A stretch of DNA of 5,907 bases from BMS3Bbin07 sp036244995 (GCA_036244995.1 BTTF01000111.1:1-5907); one strand, 5' to 3'. Shown: positions 1 to 5,599, counted from the first letter of the stretch. Notes: a model not told the origin generated them from the letters alone. A program made the numbers and translations.

Positions 1-37
1 CAATTCCTGCAGCTATAGCAATTAACCTGATTTTCAT
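1..37 (-). CDS. N-terminus of an unidentified, probably exported protein (partial)
   Basis: Only the first 12 codons are present, reading MKIRLIAIAAGI from an ATG at 37-35 on the minus strand before the window ends. The start is supported by a strong Shine-Dalgarno stretch, GAGGAG, about 5 nt upstream (plus-strand 41-49 is pyrimidine-rich TCCTCCTCT). The Met-Lys-x-Arg start followed by a hydrophobic run is what the beginning of a signal peptide or membrane anchor looks like. That is inference from 12 residues and says nothing about function. It lies 82 bp downstream of the hydrolase gene on the same strand with no terminator-like hairpin between them, so it may be cotranscribed with it. Confidence 0.6.
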   Translation of the reverse strand, partial: MKIRLIAIAAGI

Positions 38-119
38 GTCTCCTCCTCTTGAGATTAGATGTTAAATTAGAGTCAGATTTTAGCACTTTATTTAAAAATT
101 TATCAATCTTGAATCACAA

Positions 120-932
120 TTACAACGCCTCTTGCAGAAATGCACTCAACAGTGCAGTCACATGATCCGGTTGCTCGAGATTGCTGATATGACCGGCGTT
201 TGGAATTATCTCCATCCTGGCGTTCTGTATGGTTTCCGCCATTACCCGGGCTTCATGAGGAGGCCTTGACCGGTCATCACTTCCAACTACTATAAGAACA
301 GGTATCTTAATATCGCCTGAATTCTCCAGCATGGATGCCCGTGAAAATATTGCCCGGCCTATGGCAACAATGCCGGGAATCCGGTCAGGGGGTATGGAGA
401 GCAGGCTTTCCTTGAATTTGTTCACAAGGACAGGATTATTTTTAAAGGTTTCAGGTGAGAAGAAGAGGGGGGTAATTGAATCTGTAAGAGAGGCCGGTAT
501 TGCGCCTGCCTGTTCTACCATATCCAGCATTCCGAAATACCGGTTGCGGCTCTCCAGGGGTTCCGGTCCGGTAAAGGTATCCATCAACACCAGTGCCTTG
601 ACCGTCTCCGGATAATCAAGCGCCAGACGTGTTCCCCACATTCCACCAACAGATAAGCCGACTACAGCGATATGCTCCAGTCCCAGTGCATTTACAATAG
701 CACGGTGGTCTTCAGCTATGGCCTCAATTGAATAAGTCGTCTCCGGCAGTGCATCCGATTGGCCATGACTCCGGATTTCCGGGACAATGCATCTGTAGGT
801 TTTGCTTAACTCTGCTATCTGCGGTTCCCACATACCGGCATCCCAGAGATAACTATGACCAAACAATACCGGAAAGCCTTTGCCGTGTTCCTCATAAAAA
901 ATCTTTTGTCCCCTGACGTTAACGTATGGCAT
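120..932 (-). CDS. alpha/beta hydrolase-fold protein
   Basis: A complete single-domain alpha/beta hydrolase of about 270 residues, the usual size for the family. Numbering from the upstream GTG at 935, the nucleophile elbow is GLSVGG with Ser95, the acid is probably Asp221 in GSDDRSRP, and the catalytic His is His249 in NAGH. The oxyanion-hole motif after strand 3 is GHSYLWD instead of the usual HG, and the following EIRSHGQSD replaces the common D-x-RGHG-x-SD. A cap region (about 125-200) precedes the acid strand. The family includes 3-oxoadipate enol-lactonases, esterases and haloperoxidase-like enzymes; the substrate cannot be told. No signal peptide is seen, so it is probably cytoplasmic. 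Start: AAGGAG sits 7 nt before the ATG at 932 but only 4 nt before the GTG at 935, so I prefer ATG. It diverges from rsmD. Confidence 0.9.
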   Translation of the reverse strand: MPYVNVRGQKIFYEEHGKGFPVLFGHSYLWDAGMWEPQIAELSKTYRCIVPEIRSHGQSDALPETTYSIEAIAEDHRAIVNALGLEHIAVVGLSVGGMWGTRLALDYPETVKALVLMDTFTGPEPLESRNRYFGMLDMVEQAGAIPASLTDSITPLFFSPETFKNNPVLVNKFKESLLSIPPDRIPGIVAIGRAIFSRASMLENSGDIKIPVLIVVGSDDRSRPPHEARVMAETIQNARMEIIPNAGHISNLEQPDHVTALLSAFLQEAL

Positions 933-969
933 CACTTATCTCCTTTTATGTCATTTTTCTAAAATCGTT

Positions 970-975
970 ATTATA
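970..975 (-). promoter_or_regulatory. candidate -10 box for the hydrolase gene
   Basis: Read on the minus strand this is a perfect TATAAT, about 38 bp upstream of the hydrolase start. The -35 region is poor: at a 16-bp spacing only TTTCTA (3 of 6) is found. A sigma-70-type promoter is plausible from position and the -10 match, but unproven. Confidence 0.4.
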
Positions 976-1011
976 CTATACCTGGGAGAAATAGAAAGGA
1001 GTTTTCCGGCT

Positions 1012-1040
1012 TTCTCCCCATGCCATCGAGGTGTTATAAT
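1012..1040 (+). promoter_or_regulatory. candidate sigma-70-type promoter for rsmD
   Basis: A perfect TATAAT lies at 1035-1040, with a weak -35 (TTCTCC, 1012-1017) at 17-bp spacing. Transcription would begin near 1047, giving a leader of about 25 nt. The rsmD ribosome site AAGGA is at 1065-1069. The -10 match and position are the support; the -35 is unconvincing. Confidence 0.5.
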
Positions 1041-1070
1041 ATAAACGCGCAATAATTTACCGTTAAGGAC

Positions 1071-1637
1071 ATGATGAAGGAATTGAGGATTACAGCGGGT
1101 ACGGCAAAGGGAAGAAGGTTGAAGGCCGTTGCTGTCTCGGAAAGGTCACCTTTAAGGCCGACTGCATCAAAGGTGAGGGAAGCTCTTTTTAATATAACAG
1201 GCCCAGGGATTTGTGGTGCAGGCTTTCTTGACCTCTATGCCGGTACAGGTGCCGTAGGCTTTGAAGCTCTAAGCAGGGGGGCTGGATTTGTCGTATTTGT
1301 TGAGATAAACCCCGTAAGGGTAGAGCTGATAAAGAAGACCGGTCTGGAACTTGGTTTTTTTACACGTATGAAGGTTTACAGGATGCAAGCCTTTGAATAT
1401 CTCAAAAAGGCCTGTGAGCATGGTGACACCTTTGACTTTATCTTTATTGACCCTTCATATCAATCTGAGGAAGTGATGAAGGTCTTGCCGCTCATTGCAG
1501 AGGGAGGGATACTGAAAAACGGGGGCATGGTTATGGTTGAGCATTTTTCAAAGGGGACGCTTCCGGAATCAGTGGGGAGTTTAAGGCAGAAGAAGAGATA
1601 TATTTACGGTGATACTGCATTGACAACATTTAAATAG
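1071..1637 (+). CDS. rsmD: 16S rRNA (guanine(966)-N2)-methyltransferase RsmD
   Basis: RsmD uses S-adenosylmethionine to methylate N2 of G966 (E. coli numbering) in 16S rRNA during small-subunit assembly. The 188-residue protein has the family's usual length and order: ITAGTAKGRRL (7-17), the signature RPTASKVREALFN (29-41), SAM-binding motif I DLYAGTGAVGFEALSRGA (54-71), acidic VEIN (77-80) and the catalytic-loop motif IDPSY (126-130). The last is normally DPP(F/Y); Ser129 in place of the second Pro is a visible deviation. Two consecutive ATGs (1071 and 1074) are possible: AAGGA ends 1 nt before the first and 4 nt before the second, so 1074 may be the real start. The terminal codons are TTT AAA TAG, with the stop completed by the adjacent repeat element. 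The rsmD-coaD pairing is common in bacteria. Confidence 0.95.
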   Translation: MMKELRITAGTAKGRRLKAVAVSERSPLRPTASKVREALFNITGPGICGAGFLDLYAGTGAVGFEALSRGAGFVVFVEINPVRVELIKKTGLELGFFTRMKVYRMQAFEYLKKACEHGDTFDFIFIDPSYQSEEVMKVLPLIAEGGILKNGGMVMVEHFSKGTLPESVGSLRQKKRYIYGDTALTTFK

Positions 1638-1676
1638 AGTCTGTGTATAAATCACAGTTGTTTGTCATTCCCGCAA

Positions 1677-1694
1677 TCCCGAACGCATTCGGGA
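1677..1694. repeat. hairpin within the MITE-like element
   Basis: TCCCGAA and TTCGGGA form a 7-bp stem around a CGCA loop. No T-run follows on either strand, so it is not a good intrinsic terminator. It resembles widely dispersed intergenic hairpins of the TCATTCCCG type known from many bacterial genomes. Confidence 0.7.
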
Positions 1695-1718
1695 GTCTGG
1701 AAGCCTTCTTAAAGAACG

Positions 1719-1737
1719 ATTCCGGACAAGCCGGAAT
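1719..1737. repeat. second hairpin within the MITE-like element
   Basis: ATTCCGG and CCGGAAT form a 7-bp stem around the loop ACAAG. The same hairpin with a changed loop (AGAAG) and 6-bp stem occurs at 3505-3521, which ties the two repeats together. No T-run follows, so a terminator role is unsupported. Confidence 0.7.
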
Positions 1738-1808
1738 GACAGATAGAAAAATTGAGTTCATACACAGACTCTAAATAAGCTAACAGACTGAATTAAGAAG
1801 GAGTTTGA

Positions 1809-2294
1809 ATGAAAAGAATTGCTATCTGTCCGGGAACATTTGATCCCGTTACAAACGGGCATATTGATATAGTCATGAGGAGTCTCGGTATTTTTGATGA
1901 GATTGTCGTGGCTGTTGCCCCGAATCCAAAGAAGACCCCTCTTTTTAAAATTGAAGAAAGGATGGACCTGATTGGAGAGTCTTTTAAGGACCTGGAGCGG
2001 GTTACTATTGAATCATTTGACGGATTACTGGTGGATTATGTAAAACAGAAGGGCGGGGTTGCCATTGTAAGAGGACTCAGGGCAATTTCGGATTTTGAAT
2101 ATGAGCTGCAGATGGCCCTGATGAACAGGAGACTTGATTCCGTGATCGAGACGGTCTTCATGATGCCCAGTGAGGAGTACTCTTTTTTGACCTCAACAAT
2201 AATTAAGGAGATTGCCTCCTTTGGCGGGTCTGTCAAGGGGCTTGTGCCTGAAATTGTTGAGAAGGCGCTGAGCGAGGTATTTAAACTCAAATAA
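1809..2294 (+). CDS. coaD: phosphopantetheine adenylyltransferase CoaD
   Basis: CoaD transfers AMP from ATP to 4'-phosphopantetheine, giving dephospho-CoA, the penultimate step of coenzyme A synthesis in the cytoplasm. At 161 residues it has the normal bacterial length. The nucleotidyltransferase signature is intact: PGTFDPVTNGH (8-18) with the (T/H)xGH-type motif ending in His18, Lys42 in NPKKTPLF, RGLRAISDFEYE (88-99) with Arg88 and Arg91, and the C-terminal ATP-binding segment YSFLTSTIIKEIA (124-136), matching the ISS-type loop of the family. AAGGAG at 1798-1803 lies 5 nt before the ATG and fixes the start. It follows rsmD after the inserted repeat and abuts queE with no gap, so rsmD-coaD-queE may be an operon if the repeat does not end transcription. 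Confidence 0.97.
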   Translation: MKRIAICPGTFDPVTNGHIDIVMRSLGIFDEIVVAVAPNPKKTPLFKIEERMDLIGESFKDLERVTIESFDGLLVDYVKQKGGVAIVRGLRAISDFEYELQMALMNRRLDSVIETVFMMPSEEYSFLTSTIIKEIASFGGSVKGLVPEIVEKALSEVFKLK

Positions 2295-2942
2295 ATGACT
2301 GATGACGCAAGACTCAAGATATGCGAGACCTTTGTCAGCATACAGGGTGAGTCGAGTTATGCCGGGCATCCCTGTTTTTTTGTCAGACTGACGGGGTGCA
2401 ATCTCCGGTGTCATTGCTGTGATACCACCTATGCCTATTCTGATGGTAAAGAGATGGATATCGGGGAAATTCTGTCCGGGGCAAGAGACTCAGGGGTAGG
2501 GCTGGTTGAGGTTACGGGAGGTGAGCCCCTGCTGCAAAAAGGGACCCCGGCCCTTATAAAGTCTCTGTGCGATGAGGGTTTCAGCGTGCTGGTAGAGACA
2601 AATGGTTCAATGAAGATTGATGGCATAGACAGCCGTGCAGTGGCAATCCTTGACATAAAGACCCCCGGCAGCGGTATGGCAGAGGAGATGTTCTATGGAA
2701 ACCTTGAGATACTCAGACCCCATGACGAGATAAAGTTTGTGATTGCAGACAGGGCTGACTATGTCTGGACAAAGGGTGTGATTGAAAAGTTCGGACTTGC
2801 GGGGAGAAATATCCTCCTTTCCCCTTCCTTTGGCCTGCTTGCCCCTGAAGTCCTTGTTGAATGGATAATTGAGGACCGGCTAAACGTGAGATTAAACCTG
2901 CAATTACATAAATATGTATTTGGTGACAGGAGAGGAGTTTGA
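2295..2942 (+). CDS. queE: 7-carboxy-7-deazaguanine synthase QueE (radical SAM)
   Basis: QueE is a radical SAM enzyme that converts 6-carboxytetrahydropterin to 7-carboxy-7-deazaguanine on the path to preQ0 and tRNA queuosine. The 215-residue protein shows the N-terminal SIQGESSYAG (15-24), the [4Fe-4S] motif CX3CX2C as Cys35, Cys39 and Cys42, the SAM-contacting TGGEP (74-78), ETNGS (101-105) and the typical C-terminal LQLHKYVFG (202-210). The position usually held by Trp in the CxWCDT-type motif is Cys41, giving two adjacent cysteines. The ATG directly follows the coaD TAA and no good Shine-Dalgarno is seen within about 12 nt, which suggests translational coupling. No other queuosine gene (queC, queD, queF) is in the window. 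The stop lies 3 bp from that of the converging nrdR. Confidence 0.95.
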   Translation: MTDDARLKICETFVSIQGESSYAGHPCFFVRLTGCNLRCHCCDTTYAYSDGKEMDIGEILSGARDSGVGLVEVTGGEPLLQKGTPALIKSLCDEGFSVLVETNGSMKIDGIDSRAVAILDIKTPGSGMAEEMFYGNLEILRPHDEIKFVIADRADYVWTKGVIEKFGLAGRNILLSPSFGLLAPEVLVEWIIEDRLNVRLNLQLHKYVFGDRRGV

Positions 2943-2945
2943 CGT

Positions 2946-3410
2946 TTACTCTTTCTTTTTTGTCTCAAAAAGACTTTTTACCTCATCCATGAGTTCGTTT
3001 ATATCCTTAAACTGCCTGTAAACAGAGGCAAACCTGACGTAAGCAACCTTGTCAAGTTCCTTCAGGGCATTCATAACCTCTTCCCCTATCCATGTGCTCT
3101 GTATCTCTTTTACCCCCAGCTCAAGGAGTTTCTTTTCAATGCCGTCAACTATGCCTTCAAGGGTTTCAGTTGAAATGGGTCTCTTTTCACATGCCTTTTT
3201 CAGGCCTGACAATATCTTGTATCGCTCAAAACCCTCTCTGCGGGCATCCTTTTTAACCACCATCGGCAAAACATCTTCAATCCTCTCATACGAGGTAAAG
3301 CGGCGTTCGCACCCAAGACATTCCCGCCGCCTCCGTATGAGGTCCCCCTCCTTACTCATCCGTGAATCTATAACCTTGTCATCCAGATTTCCACAGAATG
3401 GACATTTCAT
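2946..3410 (-). CDS. nrdR: transcriptional repressor NrdR
   Basis: NrdR is a nucleotide-sensing repressor of ribonucleotide reductase genes. The 154-residue protein is full length. The N-terminal zinc ribbon has Cys3, Cys6, Cys31 and Cys34 (CPFCG and CLGC) with an Arg-rich stretch RRRRE (26-30) near the second pair, and is followed by FTSYERIE. The ATP-cone domain runs from about 49 to 139, with VVKKDARREGFERYKILSGL at its start and the conserved AYVRFASVYRQFKD (123-136) at its end. The C-terminus is Lys-rich. GGAG is 8 nt upstream of the ATG. It is the last gene of the rpiB-glyA-nrdR series, an arrangement seen in several bacterial groups, but is separated from glyA by a 243-bp gap filled with repeats. 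No nrd target gene is present here. Confidence 0.97.
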   Translation of the reverse strand: MKCPFCGNLDDKVIDSRMSKEGDLIRRRRECLGCERRFTSYERIEDVLPMVVKKDARREGFERYKILSGLKKACEKRPISTETLEGIVDGIEKKLLELGVKEIQSTWIGEEVMNALKELDKVAYVRFASVYRQFKDINELMDEVKSLFETKKKE

Positions 3411-3465
3411 CGTTTTGACTCCAATAAGACAGACTTAAATTTGATAAAATAATTAACCACTGAGA

Positions 3466-3489
3466 CACAGAGCCACAGAGCCACAGAGA
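3466..3489. repeat. three tandem 8-bp CACAGAGC units
   Basis: CACAGAGC is repeated at 3466-3473 and 3474-3481, with a third unit at 3482-3489 differing only in the last base. This extends the left arm of the larger inverted repeat and looks like slippage expansion. The right arm has no equivalent expansion. Confidence 0.7.
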
Positions 3490-3502
3490 AAGACTGAACA
3501 GG

Positions 3503-3565
3503 ATTTCCGGAGAAGCCGGAATGACAGAAAAAAACAACAAATGCTTGACCTTAAACACAGACTCT
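3503..3565. mobile_element. partial copy (one end) of the MITE-like element
   Basis: The segment shares the stem TTCCGG/CCGGAA (3505-3510/3516-3521), the following ATGACAG, an A-rich stretch, and the terminal ACACAGACTCT (3555-3565) with 1719-1772 of the complete element, in the same order and orientation. The opposite end (AGAGTCTGTGT) is not found on its left side, where the CACAGAG repeats begin. I read it as a truncated or decayed copy lying inside the larger inverted repeat. Confidence 0.65.
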
Positions 3566-3653
3566 TAACTAATAACTTCAGGGTTTAATTTGGAGTTTTA
3601 GTTGAAATCTCAGTGACTCTGTGTCTCTGTGGTTATCCATATCAATTATCATT

Positions 3654-4889
3654 TCAGTAAATGGGAAACCTGTTACAGAGGGTAAGCACACGTTGCCTTA
3701 AGACCCTCAGCTCATCCTCATTTTTTGAATTATTAATAACCTCATCAATAATCGAGGCAATCTCCGCCATCTCTTCCTCAGCCATTCCCCTGGTAGTTAC
3801 ACATGGGGAGCCAAGCCTTATCCCACTGGTTATTGTAGGGGGTTTTTCATCATAGGGTATGGCGTTTTTATTTACGGTTATCCCGGCTATGTCAAGGCTT
3901 GTCTCGGCTTCCTTGCCTGTGATGCCCTTTCCGGTAAGGTCAACGAGCATCAGGTGGTTGTCCGTCCCGCCCGAGACTATATCAAAACCCTTTTGAACAA
4001 GCTCTGCAGAGAGCCTTTTGGCGTTGTCCACGACTCTTCTCTGATAGCTTTTAAACTCCTCGGTCAATGCCTCTTTAAAGGCAACCGCCTTTGCAGCAAT
4101 GACATGGACAAGAGGGCCGCCCTGTGTGCCTGGAAATATCATCTTGTCTATTTTTTTTGCAAAATCCGCCCTGCACATGATCATCCCTCCGCGGGGACCC
4201 CTCAGGGTCTTGTGGGTGGTTGTTGTGACAAAATCCGAGTAGGGAAATGGTGAGGGATGTACTCCGGCGGCAATAAGTCCGGCAATATGGGCAATATCAG
4301 CAAGCAGGTAGGCGCCTACCTCATTGGCTATATCGGCAAATGCCTTGAAATCAATAATCCTTGAGTATGCGCTTGCCCCTGTTATTATAAGTCCCGGGTG
4401 GTGCTTCATAGCAAGGTCCCGCACTTCATCCATATCAATATAGCCGTCTTTATTTACACCGTAGGTTACCGGATTGTATAAAAAACCTGAAAAATTTACG
4501 GAAGCTCCGTGAGACAGGTGCCCTCCGTGGTTCAGGCTCATTCCGAGTACAGTATCTCCGGGATTGAGGACTGAGAAGTAGACAGCCATATTGGCCTGTG
4601 TCCCTGAGTGAGGCTGTACATTAATGTGCTCAGCTCCAAAGAGCTCCCTTGCCCTCTGAATTGCGAGGTCCTCAACCTGATCGGCAAATTCGCAGCCTCC
4701 ATAATAGCGTCTTCCGGGATATCCCTCAGCGTATTTGTTTGTGAATACAGAGCCCTGTGCTTCAAGGACTGCCTGTGAGGCATAGTTTTCCGAGGCAATA
4801 AGAAGTATCTTGTTTTTTTCTCTCGCTGTCTCGTTAATAACTGCATCATAGACATCGGGGTCAACAATTTTCAATGATTCAAGACTCAT
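3654..4889 (-). CDS. glyA: serine hydroxymethyltransferase GlyA
   Basis: GlyA is the PLP enzyme that interconverts serine plus tetrahydrofolate with glycine plus 5,10-methylenetetrahydrofolate, the main cytoplasmic one-carbon source. At 411 residues it is a normal bacterial length. Visible conserved elements, in order: LIASENYAS (30-38), NKYAEGYPGRRYYGG (51-65), NVQPHSGTQANMA (90-102), LNHGGHLSHG (119-128), ADIAHIAGL (197-205) with the Asp and His that contact PLP, and VTTTTHKTLRGPRGG (221-235) containing the Schiff-base Lys227. The C-terminal SGIRLGSP and TTRGM segments are also present. AAGGAG lies 5 nt before the ATG. rpiB ends 13 bp upstream, so the two are surely cotranscribed; nrdR lies 243 bp downstream across repeats. 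No missing key residue was seen. Confidence 0.98.
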   Translation of the reverse strand: MSLESLKIVDPDVYDAVINETAREKNKILLIASENYASQAVLEAQGSVFTNKYAEGYPGRRYYGGCEFADQVEDLAIQRARELFGAEHINVQPHSGTQANMAVYFSVLNPGDTVLGMSLNHGGHLSHGASVNFSGFLYNPVTYGVNKDGYIDMDEVRDLAMKHHPGLIITGASAYSRIIDFKAFADIANEVGAYLLADIAHIAGLIAAGVHPSPFPYSDFVTTTTHKTLRGPRGGMIMCRADFAKKIDKMIFPGTQGGPLVHVIAAKAVAFKEALTEEFKSYQRRVVDNAKRLSAELVQKGFDIVSGGTDNHLMLVDLTGKGITGKEAETSLDIAGITVNKNAIPYDEKPPTITSGIRLGSPCVTTRGMAEEEMAEIASIIDEVINNSKNEDELRVLRQRVLTLCNRFPIY

Positions 4890-4902
4890 CTCTGCTCCTT
4901 CA

Positions 4903-5364
4903 TCACTCCTTGTTTCCTTCGTTGAGTTTTGTTTCTATTATTGAAATCTTTTCAAGTCTCCTTGAATGCCTCTGGCCTTCAAAAGGTGTCTCAAGCCATA
5001 TCTTTACTATCTCTGCAGCAATCTCATCATCTATTATTTTTGCACCAAGAACAAGAATATTTGAATCATTATGAAGACGGCCCATCCTGGCAGTAAGGGG
5101 GTTGTGGCAGAGTGTTGCACGGACACCCGGAAATTTATTGGCTACAATTGACATGCCGAGTCCCGTGCCGCATATCAGGATGCCCCTTTCAATCTCTCCT
5201 GAAGCGACAGCATCTGATACCCTTTCACCATAATCAGGGTAATCAACAGAGCAGTTATCACCTGTTCCATAATCCCGGGTATCTATCCCGAATCTCTGGA
5301 GCAGTGTCTTAATGTTTTCCTTTAGTTCCAGACCAGCATGGTCACAAGCAATGGCAATTTTCAT
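4903..5364 (-). CDS. rpiB: ribose-5-phosphate isomerase B (RpiB/LacAB family)
   Basis: RpiB interconverts ribose 5-phosphate and ribulose 5-phosphate in the pentose phosphate pathway. From the chosen ATG the protein has 153 residues, matching the family. Motifs: MKIAIACDHAG (1-11) with the phosphate-pocket Asp8-His9, VDYPDYG (40-46), the active-site loop ICGTGLGMSI (64-73) with catalytic Cys65, HNDSN (98-102), LVLG (104-107) and FEGQRHSRRL (128-137). Position 5364 is preferred because family members begin at this strand. An in-frame ATG at 5373 adds only MSS; a start at 5442 would add about 26 non-family residues and would lie upstream of a very good promoter. No Shine-Dalgarno is visible before either 5364 or 5373, suggesting a leaderless or nearly leaderless message. 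It is the first gene of the rpiB-glyA(-nrdR) unit. Confidence 0.93.
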   Translation of the reverse strand: MKIAIACDHAGLELKENIKTLLQRFGIDTRDYGTGDNCSVDYPDYGERVSDAVASGEIERGILICGTGLGMSIVANKFPGVRATLCHNPLTARMGRLHNDSNILVLGAKIIDDEIAAEIVKIWLETPFEGQRHSRRLEKISIIETKLNEGNKE

Positions 5365-5376
5365 TGAAGACATAAT

Positions 5377-5405
5377 ATTATTTAGTGTTCTGTTTCTGGT
5401 GTCAA
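5377..5405 (-). promoter_or_regulatory. strong candidate promoter for rpiB-glyA(-nrdR)
   Basis: On the minus strand a perfect -35 TTGACA (5405-5400) is followed after 17 bp by AATAAT (5382-5377), 5 of 6 to the -10 consensus. Transcription would start near 5370, just inside the ATG at 5373 and about 6 nt before the ATG at 5364. It is the best sigma-70-type match in the window, and its position argues against the longer rpiB reading frame. Confidence 0.65.
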
Positions 5406-5457
5406 TTTGAGGTTTATAGACAACGACACTGGAAATTATCATAAATAACCAAAAGCA

Positions 5458-5487
5458 TTGAAGTCAAGAAAAGAAATATTGTATAAT
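5458..5487 (+). promoter_or_regulatory. candidate promoter for the citrate-synthase-like gene
   Basis: TATAAT at 5482-5487 is a perfect -10, with TTGAAG (5458-5463, 4 of 6) at an 18-bp spacing. The predicted start near 5494 gives a leader of about 190 nt to the ATG at 5684, with repeat hairpins in between. A nearer promoter within the repeats cannot be excluded. Confidence 0.5.
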
Positions 5488-5599
5488 TTATATTCAATCC
5501 GGAGAATGGATAAGAGACTGTGTTAAAGTACCTCCTGATGTGGGTTCGCTGATTTCCCGGCAGTAACCAAGATAATTTCATGAAACGTCTCTATTTGTC

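Larger units (their letters stand above)
1636..1772. mobile_element. MITE-like inverted-repeat element with AAAT flanks
   Basis: The ends are perfect 13-bp inverted repeats: AGAGTCTGTGTAT (1636-1648) and ATACACAGACTCT (1760-1772). The tetranucleotide AAAT flanks both sides (1632-1635 and 1773-1776) as a target-site duplication would. Inside, TGTCATTCC (1663-1671) pairs with GGAATGACA (1733-1741). Two hairpins lie between these arms: TCCCGAA/TTCGGGA (1677-1683/1688-1694) and ATTCCGG/CCGGAAT (1719-1725/1731-1737). The 137-bp element has no coding capacity, so movement would need a transposase supplied from elsewhere. A partial relative occurs at 3503-3565. The class of the parent transposon is not determined; the 4-bp duplication could be coincidental. 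Confidence 0.75.
3454..3635. repeat. dispersed inverted-repeat unit in the glyA-nrdR gap
   Basis: The arms TAACCACTGAGACACAGAG (3454-3472) and the reverse complement of 3617-3635 (TAACCACAGAGACACAGAG) match at 18 of 19 positions. They enclose about 144 bp that include a partial copy of the element at 1636-1772. The ACCACAGAGACACAGAG motif is, from memory, a frequent interspersed repeat in bacterial genomes; its mechanism of spread is not established here. If glyA and nrdR are cotranscribed, the RNA could fold the two arms together. Confidence 0.7.

Noticed and set aside
38..119. Terminator between the hydrolase and the exported-protein start
   Set aside because: The stretch is AT-rich but I find no stem-loop of useful length followed by a T-run on the minus strand.
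331..615. Open frame on the plus strand opposite the hydrolase gene
   Set aside because: It overlaps the conserved hydrolase completely and shows no recognisable motif or Shine-Dalgarno.
936..1070. NrdR box or other operator in the divergent hydrolase-rsmD region
   Set aside because: No paired palindromic operator was recognised; only the two -10 boxes could be supported.
1752..1780. Outward promoter at the right end of the MITE-like element driving coaD
   Set aside because: TTGAGT is present but no adequate -10 lies at 16-18 bp; only A-rich sequence is found.
3049..3438. Open frame on the plus strand opposite nrdR
   Set aside because: It is antisense to a strongly conserved gene, its translation resembles no family and no ribosome site precedes it; it is a by-product of nrdR codon use.
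3466..3489. Tandem CACAGAGC units as a possible CRISPR or regulatory iteron array
   Set aside because: The units are 8 bp, contiguous and without spacers, and they form part of a larger dispersed inverted repeat.
4538..4867. 109-codon minus-strand frame within glyA in another phase
   Set aside because: The glyA frame carries every expected PLP-enzyme motif here, while the alternate frame is low-information and lacks a ribosome site.
5365..5442. N-terminal extension of rpiB from an ATG at 5442
   Set aside because: The family starts at the MKIAIACDHAG strand, the extension matches nothing, has no ribosome site, and contains a TTGACA-17-AATAAT promoter.
5506..5526. Six-codon leader frame (MDKRLC) before the citrate-synthase-like gene
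   Set aside because: The GGAG is only about 1 nt from its ATG, there is no run of regulatory codons and no attenuator follows; it overlaps a repeat-like stretch.
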